Below are positions 1 to 8,789 of a DNA stretch of 23,985 bases, one piece after another (position 1 is the stretch's first letter; each line of letters opens with the position of its first letter). The position numbers were made by a program, and so were the translations under genes. Under the pieces are notes generated by a model, which saw only the letters and a list, made by a program, of their open reading frames with translations, made no database searches and was not told the DNA's origin. Origin of the DNA: Nemertoderma westbladi (taxonomy: Eukaryota > Xenacoelomorpha > Nemertodermatida > Nemertodermatidae); NCBI GenBank assembly GCA_032718475.1, contig JAUCBJ010003869.1, positions 1 to 23,985 of the forward strand, given 5' to 3'.

Positions 1-1345
1 CTTAAAAGCGGAATAGGTTATATATAGGGTGGATTCTTGAGCTTCTTGAGGCAGAGAAATTCAAACCCAGTCCATGGGATATCTGGAGAAGATTCTTATC
101 TAAATACAAGATGGTCGTATCGTATCCCATATTACCTACCTGTTGATAAGGTAACACCAGACGCCTATCCACAATGATTTGTGATATTCACTGCACATTT
201 TGTATTGACCCACGTTTTCTAGAATAATAATATTTAATAATTTCTTACACGTAAAAATATAATAATTTATAAATACATCGAACATAGAGAATACTATGTT
301 ATGATATACGTTTTTTTCTTTTAATACGGAATTTTATACTCAAATTAATACTTTCTTCGTTGCTTAAATTTGTAATATAAAATGCAATTAAATATTAAAA
401 TTAGTAGAAGTATAAACACAACTGGATGCTATGTAATATTTTTTACGACTATAATTTATAGCAACTCAAAACTGCAGAAACCAGATTTTCAAATATTGTT
501 TTAATATTATTATATTTGGGCCCACAGCACAAACACTAAATTTCCAATAACTTGAATGTATGGGTGATTCGGTTTCAAATTCGCTTGGAAACATTTTTCT
601 ACTTCGGTATTCTTACCAATCATTCCACTAAATAAATATATTTTCACATTTCCAATTTATTTAATTTTTTACTCCATAAAGCCTATATGGTATGTTATAT
701 TTTATTTCTCTAGGGTAAAATGTTATTTGTAGCCTATTTCGGTTGTTATTGGGACATATAAATTACCAATTCAAGAATAAAATAACTTATTAGTAATTAA
801 TTAAAATCTAATTAACTTATATTGTATTAGCTTATTTAAGCATTGCAATGATATATGATACGTTATCTTACCGTTTTTGTGGATATTATCGTCTGCACGG
901 GTCAAGGTTTACTAACATCTTCTTACAAACCGCCACAAACCGACTTCATACAAAGCAACCAGGGAATTTTATTGACATAATCATATTTTAAGGGGCATCT
1001 ATTATGTATGTTTTTTATTTTTAATGTGATCTCCGTACTTTGACATGGATTTTTTTAATTTGTATTTTTGGGATTTTGGAAACGTTGGAATCAAGGTGTT
1101 CTGGTTTGATTGATGGTCATCTGTCCTTTCATAATGAAATTAAAACACCGCGCAAAAGGAAATAATTCTCGGTCTGTTCTACTAAATATTTTTATAATTT
1201 TGTTCGGACCGCCGTTTCAAAGTATATGAGTATCACGACTTATTGGTTACCTCCGCTATCCCTTTAACCTGCGAGGCTACGAACTTGTCTGCTTGGTTTG
1301 AACTGGTGGTGCGACAAGTTGTTTCATTACTTTCAATTTTGTGCC
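1..1345 (+). repeat. Diverged direct repeat, copy A
   Basis: Several blocks match 3345-4450 in the same order and orientation: 32-210 with 3359-3540, about 241-260 with 3691-3711, 796-1005 with 3855-4045, and 1200-1345 with 4320-4480. The offset drifts between about 3060 and 3450 bases, so the copies carry many indels. No open coding sequence is conserved between them, so I read this as a duplicated non-coding block rather than a gene. The interval up to the SINE at 1440 holds nothing else I can name. Confidence 0.75.
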
Positions 1346-1439
1346 ATATAGAAGCTAACTGAATTCCGCCGTAAAGGTCACACCTACCGTCGAATGTTCC
1401 ACATCTTTGTACACCCCTCTACCTCTACCTCCACCGAAA

Positions 1440-1722
1440 GTAAAAAAAAGTAAAGTTATATTTGGCCGTTGGGTCAGGGATTACGCACAAAGTCTGACAA
1501 CTTAATTCCAGTGCGGTCCCCCAGAATTCTACTCCCCAGAGTAAACTCCAGTACTCATTTAGCTACCATCTAAAGGATGCAAGGCAGAGATGCGCCCCGG
1601 TCAGTTTAAAGCATTCGTACCGAAAGGAAAATTGCCCTGACCCCCAAGCGGAGATTGAACCCACGACCTCGGGAGAGATGTGCATTCAATGCAACCACTA
1701 CACCAAGGTGGAACTTGGTGTA
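1440..1722 (-). mobile_element. tRNA-derived SINE, full or nearly full copy
   Basis: Read on the minus strand from about 1722, the sequence begins with a tRNA-like head. It has an A-box-like stretch (TGGTGTAGTGG, near 1700) and a B-box-like T-arm stretch (GTGGGTTCAATCTC, near 1655), spaced as in a pol III promoter. A non-tRNA body follows down to about 1480, then a T/A-rich tail near 1440-1455 (CTTTACTTTTTTTTACTTT). The body recurs at 21484-21680 without the head, so this is a dispersed family. The tRNA part has lost normal cloverleaf pairing and is not a functional tRNA gene. Boundaries are approximate and I could not fix a target-site duplication. Confidence 0.7.
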
Positions 1723-1940
1723 GTAGGAGCCTGCTGCAGAGTTATATAACATTTCCATTTGTTAATAAAAATAAAAATAATTTTAATTAATAAAAATAAA
1801 TCACTTATTTATTATCGTCGCTAAATATAATTTAAAATCTTCGAATGGGCTCCAGTTTTAAATGCCTCACAATGTAATGAAAGTTGGCAAGCATATATTA
1901 TGACGACTTCTGATCTATTTCCATCACCTTTGACATCATC

Positions 1941-1946
1941 TTTATT
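1941..1946 (-). terminator. Poly(A) signal for the M6PR-like gene
   Basis: TTTATT on the plus strand is AATAAA on the minus strand, 30 bases past the stop codon at 1976. That would give a very short 3' UTR. A second AATAAA on the same strand at 1808-1813 is an alternative. Confidence 0.4.
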
Positions 1947-1975
1947 TTATAACTAATTGAATCGCGCAGTTTACT

Positions 1976-2764
1976 TTACATCTGTTGATAATCACCCTTT
2001 CTACACTTGGAGATCGCAAACCGAAAACCTTCTCCGATGAGAGGCGGTATACCAAACCAGAAGTCTTTATTCGGTATGACGTCAGTTCCGGTTGCTCCTC
2101 TCTTGTATTTCATGAATAAGACCCCGAGGATAATATAAACTATCAGCAGCGTGAACACGACGATCAGTAGTATAGACCCAACACTGAGTCCTCCACCAGA
2201 CATGGTTATCGGTCCGTTTGCGTCACACCCCCCAGGACAGCAGCAACGGTGGGTCAACTTAAACTTGTAGTCGAATATAGCCGATCCAACTTTTACGTTC
2301 TCGAATTTTCCAACAGTATTCGAAGCATCACAAGCTAACTCAACTTCCATCGTTTCTCCAAACGCCCCAGTTTTGTAATTCGCTTGTAGAAACTCAGTTC
2401 CACTCGCCGTTTCGTTGAAAGAGAATGTAACTCCGGCTTGCATAGATGTGGTATAGCAATCTCTTCTGTCACCATCTACAAGCCATCTTAATCCCGCTAT
2501 CCCGTCAGCTTTGCAAACTGGGCTGCTCCATTCCTGCTGGCTGTTAACGAAAGGATGACATCCGTTATACTCGTAAGTCCAACCTTCTTGGTCTTTGGAA
2601 CTAAAAGCTCCAGTTTTATCGGTATTTCCGACGCTGGTAATGTCTACAATGTATCCATCACTTGTTTTGCAAGAGCAGTTGTCGACTCTAGTGCATGTTC
2701 TAGTAGTACCCAAAGATTGTTTCCATGACAACACCAAAACCAACAAATAAACAAACAATTTCAT
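1976..2764 (-). CDS. Cation-dependent mannose-6-phosphate receptor-like (MRH domain) membrane protein
   Basis: A 262-residue type I membrane protein in one uninterrupted exon. The start (ATG at 2764) begins a clear signal peptide (MKLFVYLLVLVLS, about 1-19). The lumenal part (20-192) is cysteine-rich (C24, C30, C32, C69, C84, C103, C145, C174-C176, C180) with a sequon at N117. GLRW at 91-94 and E142 in a VELACD stretch fit the MRH fold of the CD-MPR/ATG27 superfamily. One transmembrane helix spans about 194-217. The roughly 45-residue tail starts KYKRGATG and carries PNKDFWFGIPPL and EGFRF, which resembles the CD-MPR tail and supports trafficking between Golgi and endosomes. Family members carry lysosomal or sorting cargo, but binding of mannose-6-phosphate here is inferred. 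The lack of introns is unusual for M6PR genes and could mean a retrocopy. Length is normal for the family and nothing is broken. Confidence 0.8.
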   Translation of the reverse strand: MKLFVYLLVLVLSWKQSLGTTRTCTRVDNCSCKTSDGYIVDITSVGNTDKTGAFSSKDQEGWTYEYNGCHPFVNSQQEWSSPVCKADGIAGLRWLVDGDRRDCYTTSMQAGVTFSFNETASGTEFLQANYKTGAFGETMEVELACDASNTVGKFENVKVGSAIFDYKFKLTHRCCCPGGCDANGPITMSGGGLSVGSILLIVVFTLLIVYIILGVLFMKYKRGATGTDVIPNKDFWFGIPPLIGEGFRFAISKCRKGDYQQM

Positions 2765-3344
2765 AGTTTTTGCAACTTAATATCAAGTAAAATATTTTCC
2801 TTATAGAGAAACAATTTCTGAAAGTTTTTTTAAAATAATACGTGAATGTCAATCGAAAAGTAAAGAATGATAAATAGGAATCTCAGTAATAATTTTAGAT
2901 GCAGCTAACAGGACCCGTGGGGCAGTATAAGATCCTCCGCTTTAAGCGCAATACGTCCCTGGGGCGTTGGGTCAACAAGTAAAGGAACAGATTGGAGGGG
3001 CGGGTTGGACGAACCGAAACAAAAAACGATAATTATTTAACACATGTTTCAAGATATAGTTGTAAAGTATTTGTAATTAAGAGTTATAAACCGCAAAACA
3101 ATAATTTTAGTGAATAATAAAAAAATTTAGCACAAAAAATACTGGAGATGGGTGCCAGAAAGGGACCACAGCACAAAATTGGCATTGTTCATGCGCGAAA
3201 AGGAACCTGCGTTTTTAATATTTTGTTTTTATCTAATAGGCCTAAAAACGCAAAATCGACCATGTGGTCCCCAGGTCACTTTTCTCGCAACCATCCACAT
3301 ATGTCTTGAACATGGGTTCTAACAGTAGTGGCTCTCTTAAGTAG
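2765..3344. other. Spacer upstream of the M6PR-like gene
   Basis: No coding sequence is supported. The stretch holds the likely promoter of the minus-strand gene (see 2991-3004), then AT-rich DNA. A phrase near 3147-3160 (ATGGGTGCCAGAAA) recurs in inverted form near 18630, which suggests a small dispersed repeat. Confidence 0.5.
2991..3004 (-). promoter_or_regulatory. CCAAT box next to a GC box
   Basis: ATTGG (2991-2995) reads CCAAT on the minus strand and abuts GGGGCGGG (2997-3004), an Sp/KLF-type GC box. The pair lies about 230 bases upstream of the start codon at 2764, a reasonable place for a proximal promoter. This is motif matching only. Confidence 0.35.
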
Positions 3345-4450
3345 AATATAGGGTGCCAGATTCTTGAGCTTCTTGAGGCAGAGAAATTCAAACCAAGTCC
3401 ATGGTATATCTGAAGAAGATTCTTATCTAAATACAAGATGGTCGTATCCCATATTACCTACCCGTTGATAAGGTAACACCAGACGCCTATCCACAATGAT
3501 TTGTGAGATACACTGCACATTTTGTATTGAACCTATGTTTTCAATGTTCTGAGTGAAATCTCAAAGATTAGTTTACGTTTTGGCTAATTTTTGTTTCTAC
3601 ATTCGTATTGTGTATAACACCTAAAATTTTAAATTAAATACGTGATCTCTAATATATTTATACTTGTCAAGAGCAATAAACTTTAAATTGTTTCTTACAC
3701 GTAAAAAAATATTTTACTCCGCAAATAATAGATGCGTTACTTATTTTCCACCGGGGAAAATCTTTTTACTTCAATTTTTCTGTTTGAGTAAAAAAGTACC
3801 AATTCAATAATAAAATAACTTATTATTAATTAAAGCCTAATTAACTTGTATTGTTGTTAATTAAAATCTATTTAACTTATATTGTATTAGCTTATTTAAG
3901 CATTGCAATAATATATGATACGTTATCTTACCGTTTTTGTGGATATTATCGTCTGCACGGGTCAAGGTTTACTAACATCTTCTTACAAACCGCCACAAAA
4001 CAACTTCATACAAAGCAACCAGGGAATTTTTTTGGCATAATATTTTAAGATAGGATACGCAATCAATATTCATCCCTCTCCAAAGGAAAACAACGCTAAC
4101 AACCATGTAACCTGTTTGTTTTATTGACTTTATTGAGTTTATTGTTTTGGTTAGAATAGCGTGCCACTGTAACCTGTGCCTTTCCCTAATTTGGTAATTT
4201 AACATTGAGACGAAGGAAATATTAATTCGCCGAGATTTGAGCCAGCCCCCCCCCCACCCTGTCTCCAGGTTTCATGGGACATAATAATATGCTCGAAGTT
4301 CTTCAAAATATATTTATAATTGTGTTATGGGACCGCCGCATCAAAGATATTGGATGGGAGTCTCACGACTTATTGGTTAGCTCCGCTATCCCTTTAACCT
4401 ACGAGGCTAAGGACCTGTCTGTTTGGTCTGAACTGGAACAAGATGTGACA
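3345..4450 (+). repeat. Diverged direct repeat, copy B
   Basis: Second copy of the block at 1-1345 (matching blocks listed there). It includes a local echo of its own (TTAATTAAAATCTATTTAACTT near 3855, following a similar phrase at 3829). A weaker match may run on to about 4480. The intron acceptor of the exon at 4530 lies about 50-80 bases beyond, so the duplicated block ends in or just before the intron of the NHS-like gene. A C10 run sits at 4246-4255. Confidence 0.75.
4137..4179 (+). repeat. Short dispersed repeat, mate at 17081-17121
   Basis: About 40 bases around TTATTGTTTTGGTTAGAA and GTGCCACTGTAACCTG match the reverse complement of 17081-17121 with few differences. It lies inside copy B, but I see no counterpart in copy A, so it may be a later insertion. 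Confidence 0.6.
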
Positions 4451-4529
4451 TTAATTTCAACTTCACCATTTTGGCATTTTTTCCAATACTTCTTCGTCCC
4501 TTCGTACTAATCATTTGTGTTAATTTCAG

Positions 4530-4658
4530 GTGAAAGATGTGGTACTTCAGAAAGGACAACTGTGATTGGTCAACGCACCAGCCGGCATGGAGGGGGTTTA
4601 AACGACTCAGCTGTAGCTTCCGCTAGTGATGGTAGCGAGAGTGAGAACACTCTACAAG
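4530..4658 (+). CDS. NHS-like gene, internal coding exon (first seen)
   Basis: The exon follows a TTAATTTCAG acceptor and ends at a GTAGGT donor. It is 129 bases, and only one frame lacks stops. That frame starts with two bases completing a codon and ends with one spare base, so both flanking introns are phase 1. It encodes a low-complexity polar segment (begins ERCGTSERTTVIGQ, ends GSESENTLQ). There is no in-frame methionine, so at least one upstream exon must exist, probably before the window. Its place in the NHS-like gene rests on matching phase and strand with the next exons. By itself it has no diagnostic motif. Confidence 0.65.
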
Positions 4659-4837
4659 GTAGGTCTGTGAGCTAATCACGGGAGGCTACAAAACATATGC
4701 CTAACTGTAATTGCGTAGCAATCAACGCGAAACTAGATTGGAATGTGATGGTATCGCGCCCCGGAAACGTCAAACTATAGTTCTTTATGCAATAAAGTTG
4801 GGCATTTTTGAGAAACGCCGCTAATCTTTCATTCTAG

Positions 4838-4972
4838 GAAGTCCAATTTCCCCGATATCAGGTTCTTCTTCGTCCAATCAGCCAACTCCAACGTTTGTCC
4901 GGGCCCAAGATTGGTTGAAACACGTCGGTAGCCCCCATGACCAATCCAAGGGAAGCCATCACAAGAGATCAG
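4838..4972 (+). CDS. NHS-like gene, second internal coding exon
   Basis: 135 bases between a TTTCATTCTAG acceptor and a GTAATA donor. It is open in the same phase 1-1 frame left by the exon at 4530-4658. It encodes a serine/proline-rich stretch (SPISPISGSSSS) followed by a more ordered piece, TFVRAQDWLKHVG, and a basic end (KGSHHKRS). The intron before it is only 179 bases. The next in-phase acceptors are at 6031 and 6106. No catalytic or fold-defining motif is visible. The call depends on exon chaining and intron phase. Confidence 0.65.
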
Positions 4973-5868
4973 GTAATAATACATTCACACAAACACACAA
5001 TGGGCCTGCTCTATAGTGGTACAAGCCCCCAGACCCACAGAAACAAACACACACTACACACACACCCCTTCATGTCTGCTCATTGGGCTAGGTTTATGCG
5101 ATTGAGTAGCAGGGTATTGCTGGGTTTTTTTTCATAATCAATTTTATTTTCATAGCCATTTTATCTATGTCTTATAAAAAAATCTTATTGACATGTTTTT
5201 TGGGTCCTTATAAACATACATAGATGAATTTGTCAAAAATATTATTATTCTTTATTATGTTATGCTAACAGTGCCACCGGGCCACCTTAACTTATATTAT
5301 ATTAGTACGGTCTATATATGTTAAAGGGAATTTTTTTCTAAGATTATTATGAATTATTTCATTTTTTTAATGTTTTTCTTATTTCTCTGAGCAATTATAT
5401 TTTAAAATTAAAAATTTATTAAAAATCATTCCAATTTATGCATGGACGGTTATTAAATCGACAATAAAACGATGATGTACTCAATACTTTCCAACGCGTT
5501 TGATGCTTCACATGGCATAGGATACAATGTGCATTAAACAAACGCGACACAATCTCGGAAGTATCTTATCTGCAAAAACCGAGCACCACCTTGAAGGTAC
5601 GATGGATTAGTCTTACCGTAATGTGGTGGCCAGTCATTGGCATCCCTGAAACGGCTGTTAAACGACACTGGTCATAATAAAGAGGAAACTTGGGGATTTA
5701 CTTGGCTTATGTCCGCTTTTTGTTAAAGCTCAAATAATTCATTATCTTTTCGTAAACAATATTACAATAATCCCTGGCGTGAAGCACCTCTAGAATGCGA
5801 CATCAATGACATATTTTTTGTTACACAAAGTTCGGATTTAGTTAAATTACACAAGATGTGGATCCTTA
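4973..5868 (+). other. Intron of the NHS-like gene
   Basis: No coding potential recognised. It contains a CA-rich patch (about 4980-5070) and long AT-rich stretches. Near 5580-5690 there is a less AT-rich segment ending CATAATAAAGAGG that looks like repeat debris but that I cannot name. Confidence 0.5.
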
Positions 5869-6135
5869 AATTTTGTTACCTTTACATAATTTGGGGAGTA
5901 TATCTCCCCCCAAACACGATATGGCGCTATTGAATTGTTCTTTTTGTTACCTTATAGGTAATGTCTGGTGTATCTCCCCCCAAACACGAGATGGTGCTGT
6001 TCAATTGTTTTTATGTTTGTATTTATTTAGGTAATGTTGGGAGTATATCTCTCTCCAGACACGAGATGGCGCTGTTCAATTGTTTTTATGTTTGTATTTA
6101 TTTAGGTAATGTCGGGAGTATATCTCTCCCGAAAC
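5869..6135 (+). repeat. Tandem duplication of a splice acceptor, about 3.5 copies of 73-75 bp
   Basis: The unit runs from a pyrimidine-rich intron end through TAG and into exon sequence (GTAATGTCGGGAGTATATCTC, then CACGAGATGGCGCTG). Copies with an intact acceptor place the exon start at 5958, 6031 and 6106. The most upstream copy (5869-5940) has lost its acceptor (ACATAATTT in place of ATAGGTAAT). Copy 5958 differs from 6031 by a net two-base loss, and 6031 and 6106 are exactly 75 bases apart. Confidence 0.85.
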
Positions 6136-6229
6136 ACGTGATGGCGCTGTCGACTCCAGACTTCGACGGCAATCACTCAGATTATTCCTGCGACCAGGAC
6201 GGATATTACACGTCATTCCATTTCGATAG
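6106..6229 (+). CDS. NHS-like gene, exon with the DGYYTSFHFD motif
   Basis: 124 bases from the acceptor TTTATTTAG to a GTGGGT donor, entered in phase 1 and left in phase 2. It encodes NVGSISLPKHVMAL, then STPDFDGNHSDYS, then CDQDGYYTSFHFD. The DGYYTS-H-D signature just before the giant exon is what I know from vertebrate NHS, NHSL1 and NHSL2 and insect Guk-holder, and it is the main basis for the family call. Spliced to 11544 the junction reads FDSGL, also typical. With the candidate microexon at 8775 it reads FDRRRYHRGL. The 5' end is duplicated upstream, so an in-frame longer form from acceptor 6031 (25 extra residues) is possible. Confidence 0.75.
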
Positions 6230-6568
6230 GTGGGTTTTATTTCATCGTTTGTCTCTATATATACTTGTTGTATTTTTTAAAGTATTTTATTACATTAACA
6301 TAATTAATATTATAATTGATATGATATGATATGAGTAGCTATTAATTGGAGTGGACATTTATTTTAAATATCAATTTTGTTAGTTTTATTTTTTGGTCAT
6401 GTTAATTACTTTCACCCTTTTTGTTTTCCAAACAATTAATTTAATTGATTGTTTGTTTGTATATTTAATCCAACATATGGAACATATTTGATTAGACTCT
6501 ATAAAAACTGAATGCAACAAAATAAGTAAATAAAATACAATACTAGAAGGTATAAATACGGACAGTCC
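6230..6568 (+). other. Intron sequence before the LINE remnant
   Basis: AT-rich and without recognisable coding sequence or regulatory motif. It ends at the G21 run. Confidence 0.5.
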
Positions 6569-6589
6569 GGGGGGGGGGGGGGGGGGGGG
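6569..6589 (+). repeat. Homopolymer G21
   Basis: Uninterrupted run of 21 G, followed by TGGTGG. It lies at the 3' side of the antisense LINE remnant, so it may be a modified LINE tail (poly-C on the LINE strand) or an independent microsatellite. Confidence 0.9.
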
Positions 6590-6599
6590 TGGTGGCTAT

Positions 6600-8605
6600 A
6601 TACATGGTTTGTCTGTTGTCATCAGCCATAGGGCTGTCCTCAGCTCCGATGTGCACTGCGGTATACGTGTACACTCGCGGTAGTGTTCCTTAGCAGTTGC
6701 AGGGCAGCCGCACATCCAACACACGCATTCATCTGAGGGTCTCCAGCAGTTTGTTTTTCTACATATTCGGTGGTGGCAGCCGTTCGATATAAGCAGAGCG
6801 ACGATTGGTTAGGCCAGTCAGGTATATTCCAGAATCCAGGGGTTTATCAATTGCATTGAGGATCGCTGTTGATGATGAGAACTTGCTAATTCCACACCAC
6901 AACTTCCAGTAAAAAGTCCGAACGCGGCGAATATGGTCCATTTGTGTGATTTCACTGTGGTGTGCGAATATGCTACAGCCATAGGATGTTGATGGCAGTA
7001 TGATAGCTTGCCATATACGTTTTGCTGATTCGATCGATATTATACGCATATTCACCTTGGTAGCGACACAATTGGAGACTCCTTTTGAATATAAATGATC
7101 GAAGTGGCCACGTGCGCCATTTTTAGTAGATAGAATAACCCCCAGGTATTGGAAAGTATTCTGGAATTCAATTGATTGGCCGTTGTATTCTAGAACATCA
7201 TTACGTGATAATCTACCTCCCTCTCGGAAATTACTGCTTTGGTTTTATCGAGATTTACCTGGAGCCCATTCGTTTTACAATAATCTGCCAATTTATTTAA
7301 GCTGATTTGTACGTCTGCGATTGTGTCACCAACAATAACAAGGTCATCAGCATACATAATAACCCATATAGAAGCGATTACGATGCATGCAGGAAGGTCC
7401 GCAATGAAAAGACTGAATAATAATGGGGAAAGTTTATGACTCTGCACTACGCCAATTGTTTGTGCGATCGGTTCCAATATGTGAATTCCAACGCAGATAC
7501 ACACAAAGTTTATAGATATCAAGGCCCATATCGCTGTGATGAACTTCCGACTTATTCCAAGATTCGATAATTTCATGGATAGGATCTCGCGATTTATTGA
7601 ATCGAAACATTTTCGGAAGTCTACAAAAACGCAATAAACGTGTCCGCCTGTTGGTTGAATTGCGATGTTTATACGGTCGTACAGACATCTAACGGCGTCT
7701 ATCGTGGATCGCTCCTTCCTGAACCCGTATTGGGCGTCGGGGAGTATGCCGTTGCGTTCCGCCCAGCTGTAGAGTCTCATTGCTAAGATAGACGTACGTA
7801 TGTTTTTAGCATACACGAAAGTAGCGCTATCCCTCGGTAGCAGTCAGGGGAAGACTTACTCCCCTTCCCTTTGTATTAAATATGATTTTAGCCATGAAAT
7901 CGGACACGTAGACTGTCGCAAAGCACACACTGAATATAGTCAATATGTAGGGGAGTAGATGAACGAAACCTAGTTTTAAAGATTCCACATTGCACCGTCT
8001 GGGCCGGCCGCTTTCCGTTGTTTCTGTTTGTGTACCGCTTCTGTTACCTCTGTAGGGTCGATTGGTTTATCAAGATCGTCGACCGGTTGCTCTGGAATAG
8101 TTGGCAACTGTGGGCGAGTATCCGCTGTGAGTAGTTTCTTAAAATGCGATGTCCAAGCTTCTTCCGGGACCTGTTGTGCTACGGGTTTCGTTGCAGATTG
8201 TCTACCTTTCAATATATTCCAGAATGACGACGATTCTTCCTCACTGCGTTCAATTCGTTGGATTTCCCTGCGACTCTCATACAATTTCTTCTTGCGTAAT
8301 AACATAAGTTTATAGTCCCGTTTGCTGCTATTGTACAATTCTCTTGATTCAATTGTGGAACTGCAACGAATTGTTTCGAGTTTATCTGCGAGATCCGATC
8401 TGGCGAGGTAACACTCTCGGTCGAACCATGGTTTCGCACTCCTCGTTTTGGGTTTTGTTGCAGCTTCTTCAGTGATAGCAGTGTTTATATAACTACATGC
8501 CGAATCAATGTTCTCACTGAGGGCCGTTTGGAAGTCATCAGGATTTAAAAGAGAGCCGAGTTTATCTGTGTCTAGATGTCTAACCGCTGGGGTTCTTTTA
8601 ATTGA
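6600..8605 (-). mobile_element. 5'-truncated, degenerate non-LTR retrotransposon (LINE)
   Basis: Read from 8605 down. The region before the reverse transcriptase (8605-7976) has KPWFDRECYLAR, FWNILKGRQS and RKAAGPDGAM. A damaged bridge follows (about 7975-7817, with stops and a frame change). The reverse transcriptase palm and fingers (7816-7190) have QYGFRKERSTIDAV, FVDFRKCFDSINRE, LSPLLFSLFIADLP and MYADDLVI. A frameshift lies near 7210. Then come FQYLGVIL and the thumb (about 7190-6759, SYGCSIFAHH), and after a stop at 6757 a C-terminal CxxC-x8-H-x3-C motif (about 6715-6665). The endonuclease domain is absent, as in typical 5' truncation near 8605. GVVQSHKLSP replaces the usual GVxQGxxLSP. 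The element is dead, sits antisense in an intron of the NHS-like gene, and its clade is not assigned. Confidence 0.9.
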
Positions 8606-8774
8606 TTTAATAAATCAATAATTAATTTAATTATAAACTGAATTGATTTACTTAAGTAAATAATCAAATTAACGATTTTAAAATTTTTAAAAAGATCATG
8701 CTATTTGGGATTTCTTATTTGTTAATTTTTGTTTTAATTATTTTGCCATTGTTTTTTTTTTTGCTTCTTTCCAG

Positions 8775-8789
8775 GCGTAGATACCATCG
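8775..8789 (+). CDS. Candidate 15-nt microexon of the NHS-like gene
   Basis: A T11 tract plus GCTTCTTTCCAG makes a strong acceptor. After 15 bases, GCGTAGATACCATCG, comes a consensus GTATGT donor. Neighbouring exons end and begin in phase 2. Inserted in that phase, the 15 bases stay open and turn the junction FDS-GL into FDRRRYHR-GL, adding five mostly basic residues. Read in the phase-0 frame it would contain TAG, so the match with the required phase is informative. It is probably an alternatively included exon. No transcript evidence is available here. Confidence 0.55.

Noticed and set aside
1650-1722. Functional tRNA gene on the minus strand
   Set aside because: A and B box-like sequences exist, but acceptor and anticodon stems do not pair, and it is fused to a repeat body shared with 21484-21680, so it is a SINE head.
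3242-3436. 64-residue open frame on the minus strand
   Set aside because: It lies across the edge of duplicated block B and is not conserved in block A. It has no family resemblance and poor composition.
8602-8618. Perfect 8-bp palindrome TTGATTTA-A-TAAATCAA at the LINE 5' boundary
   Set aside because: Short and AT-only in an AT-rich region, so expected by chance.
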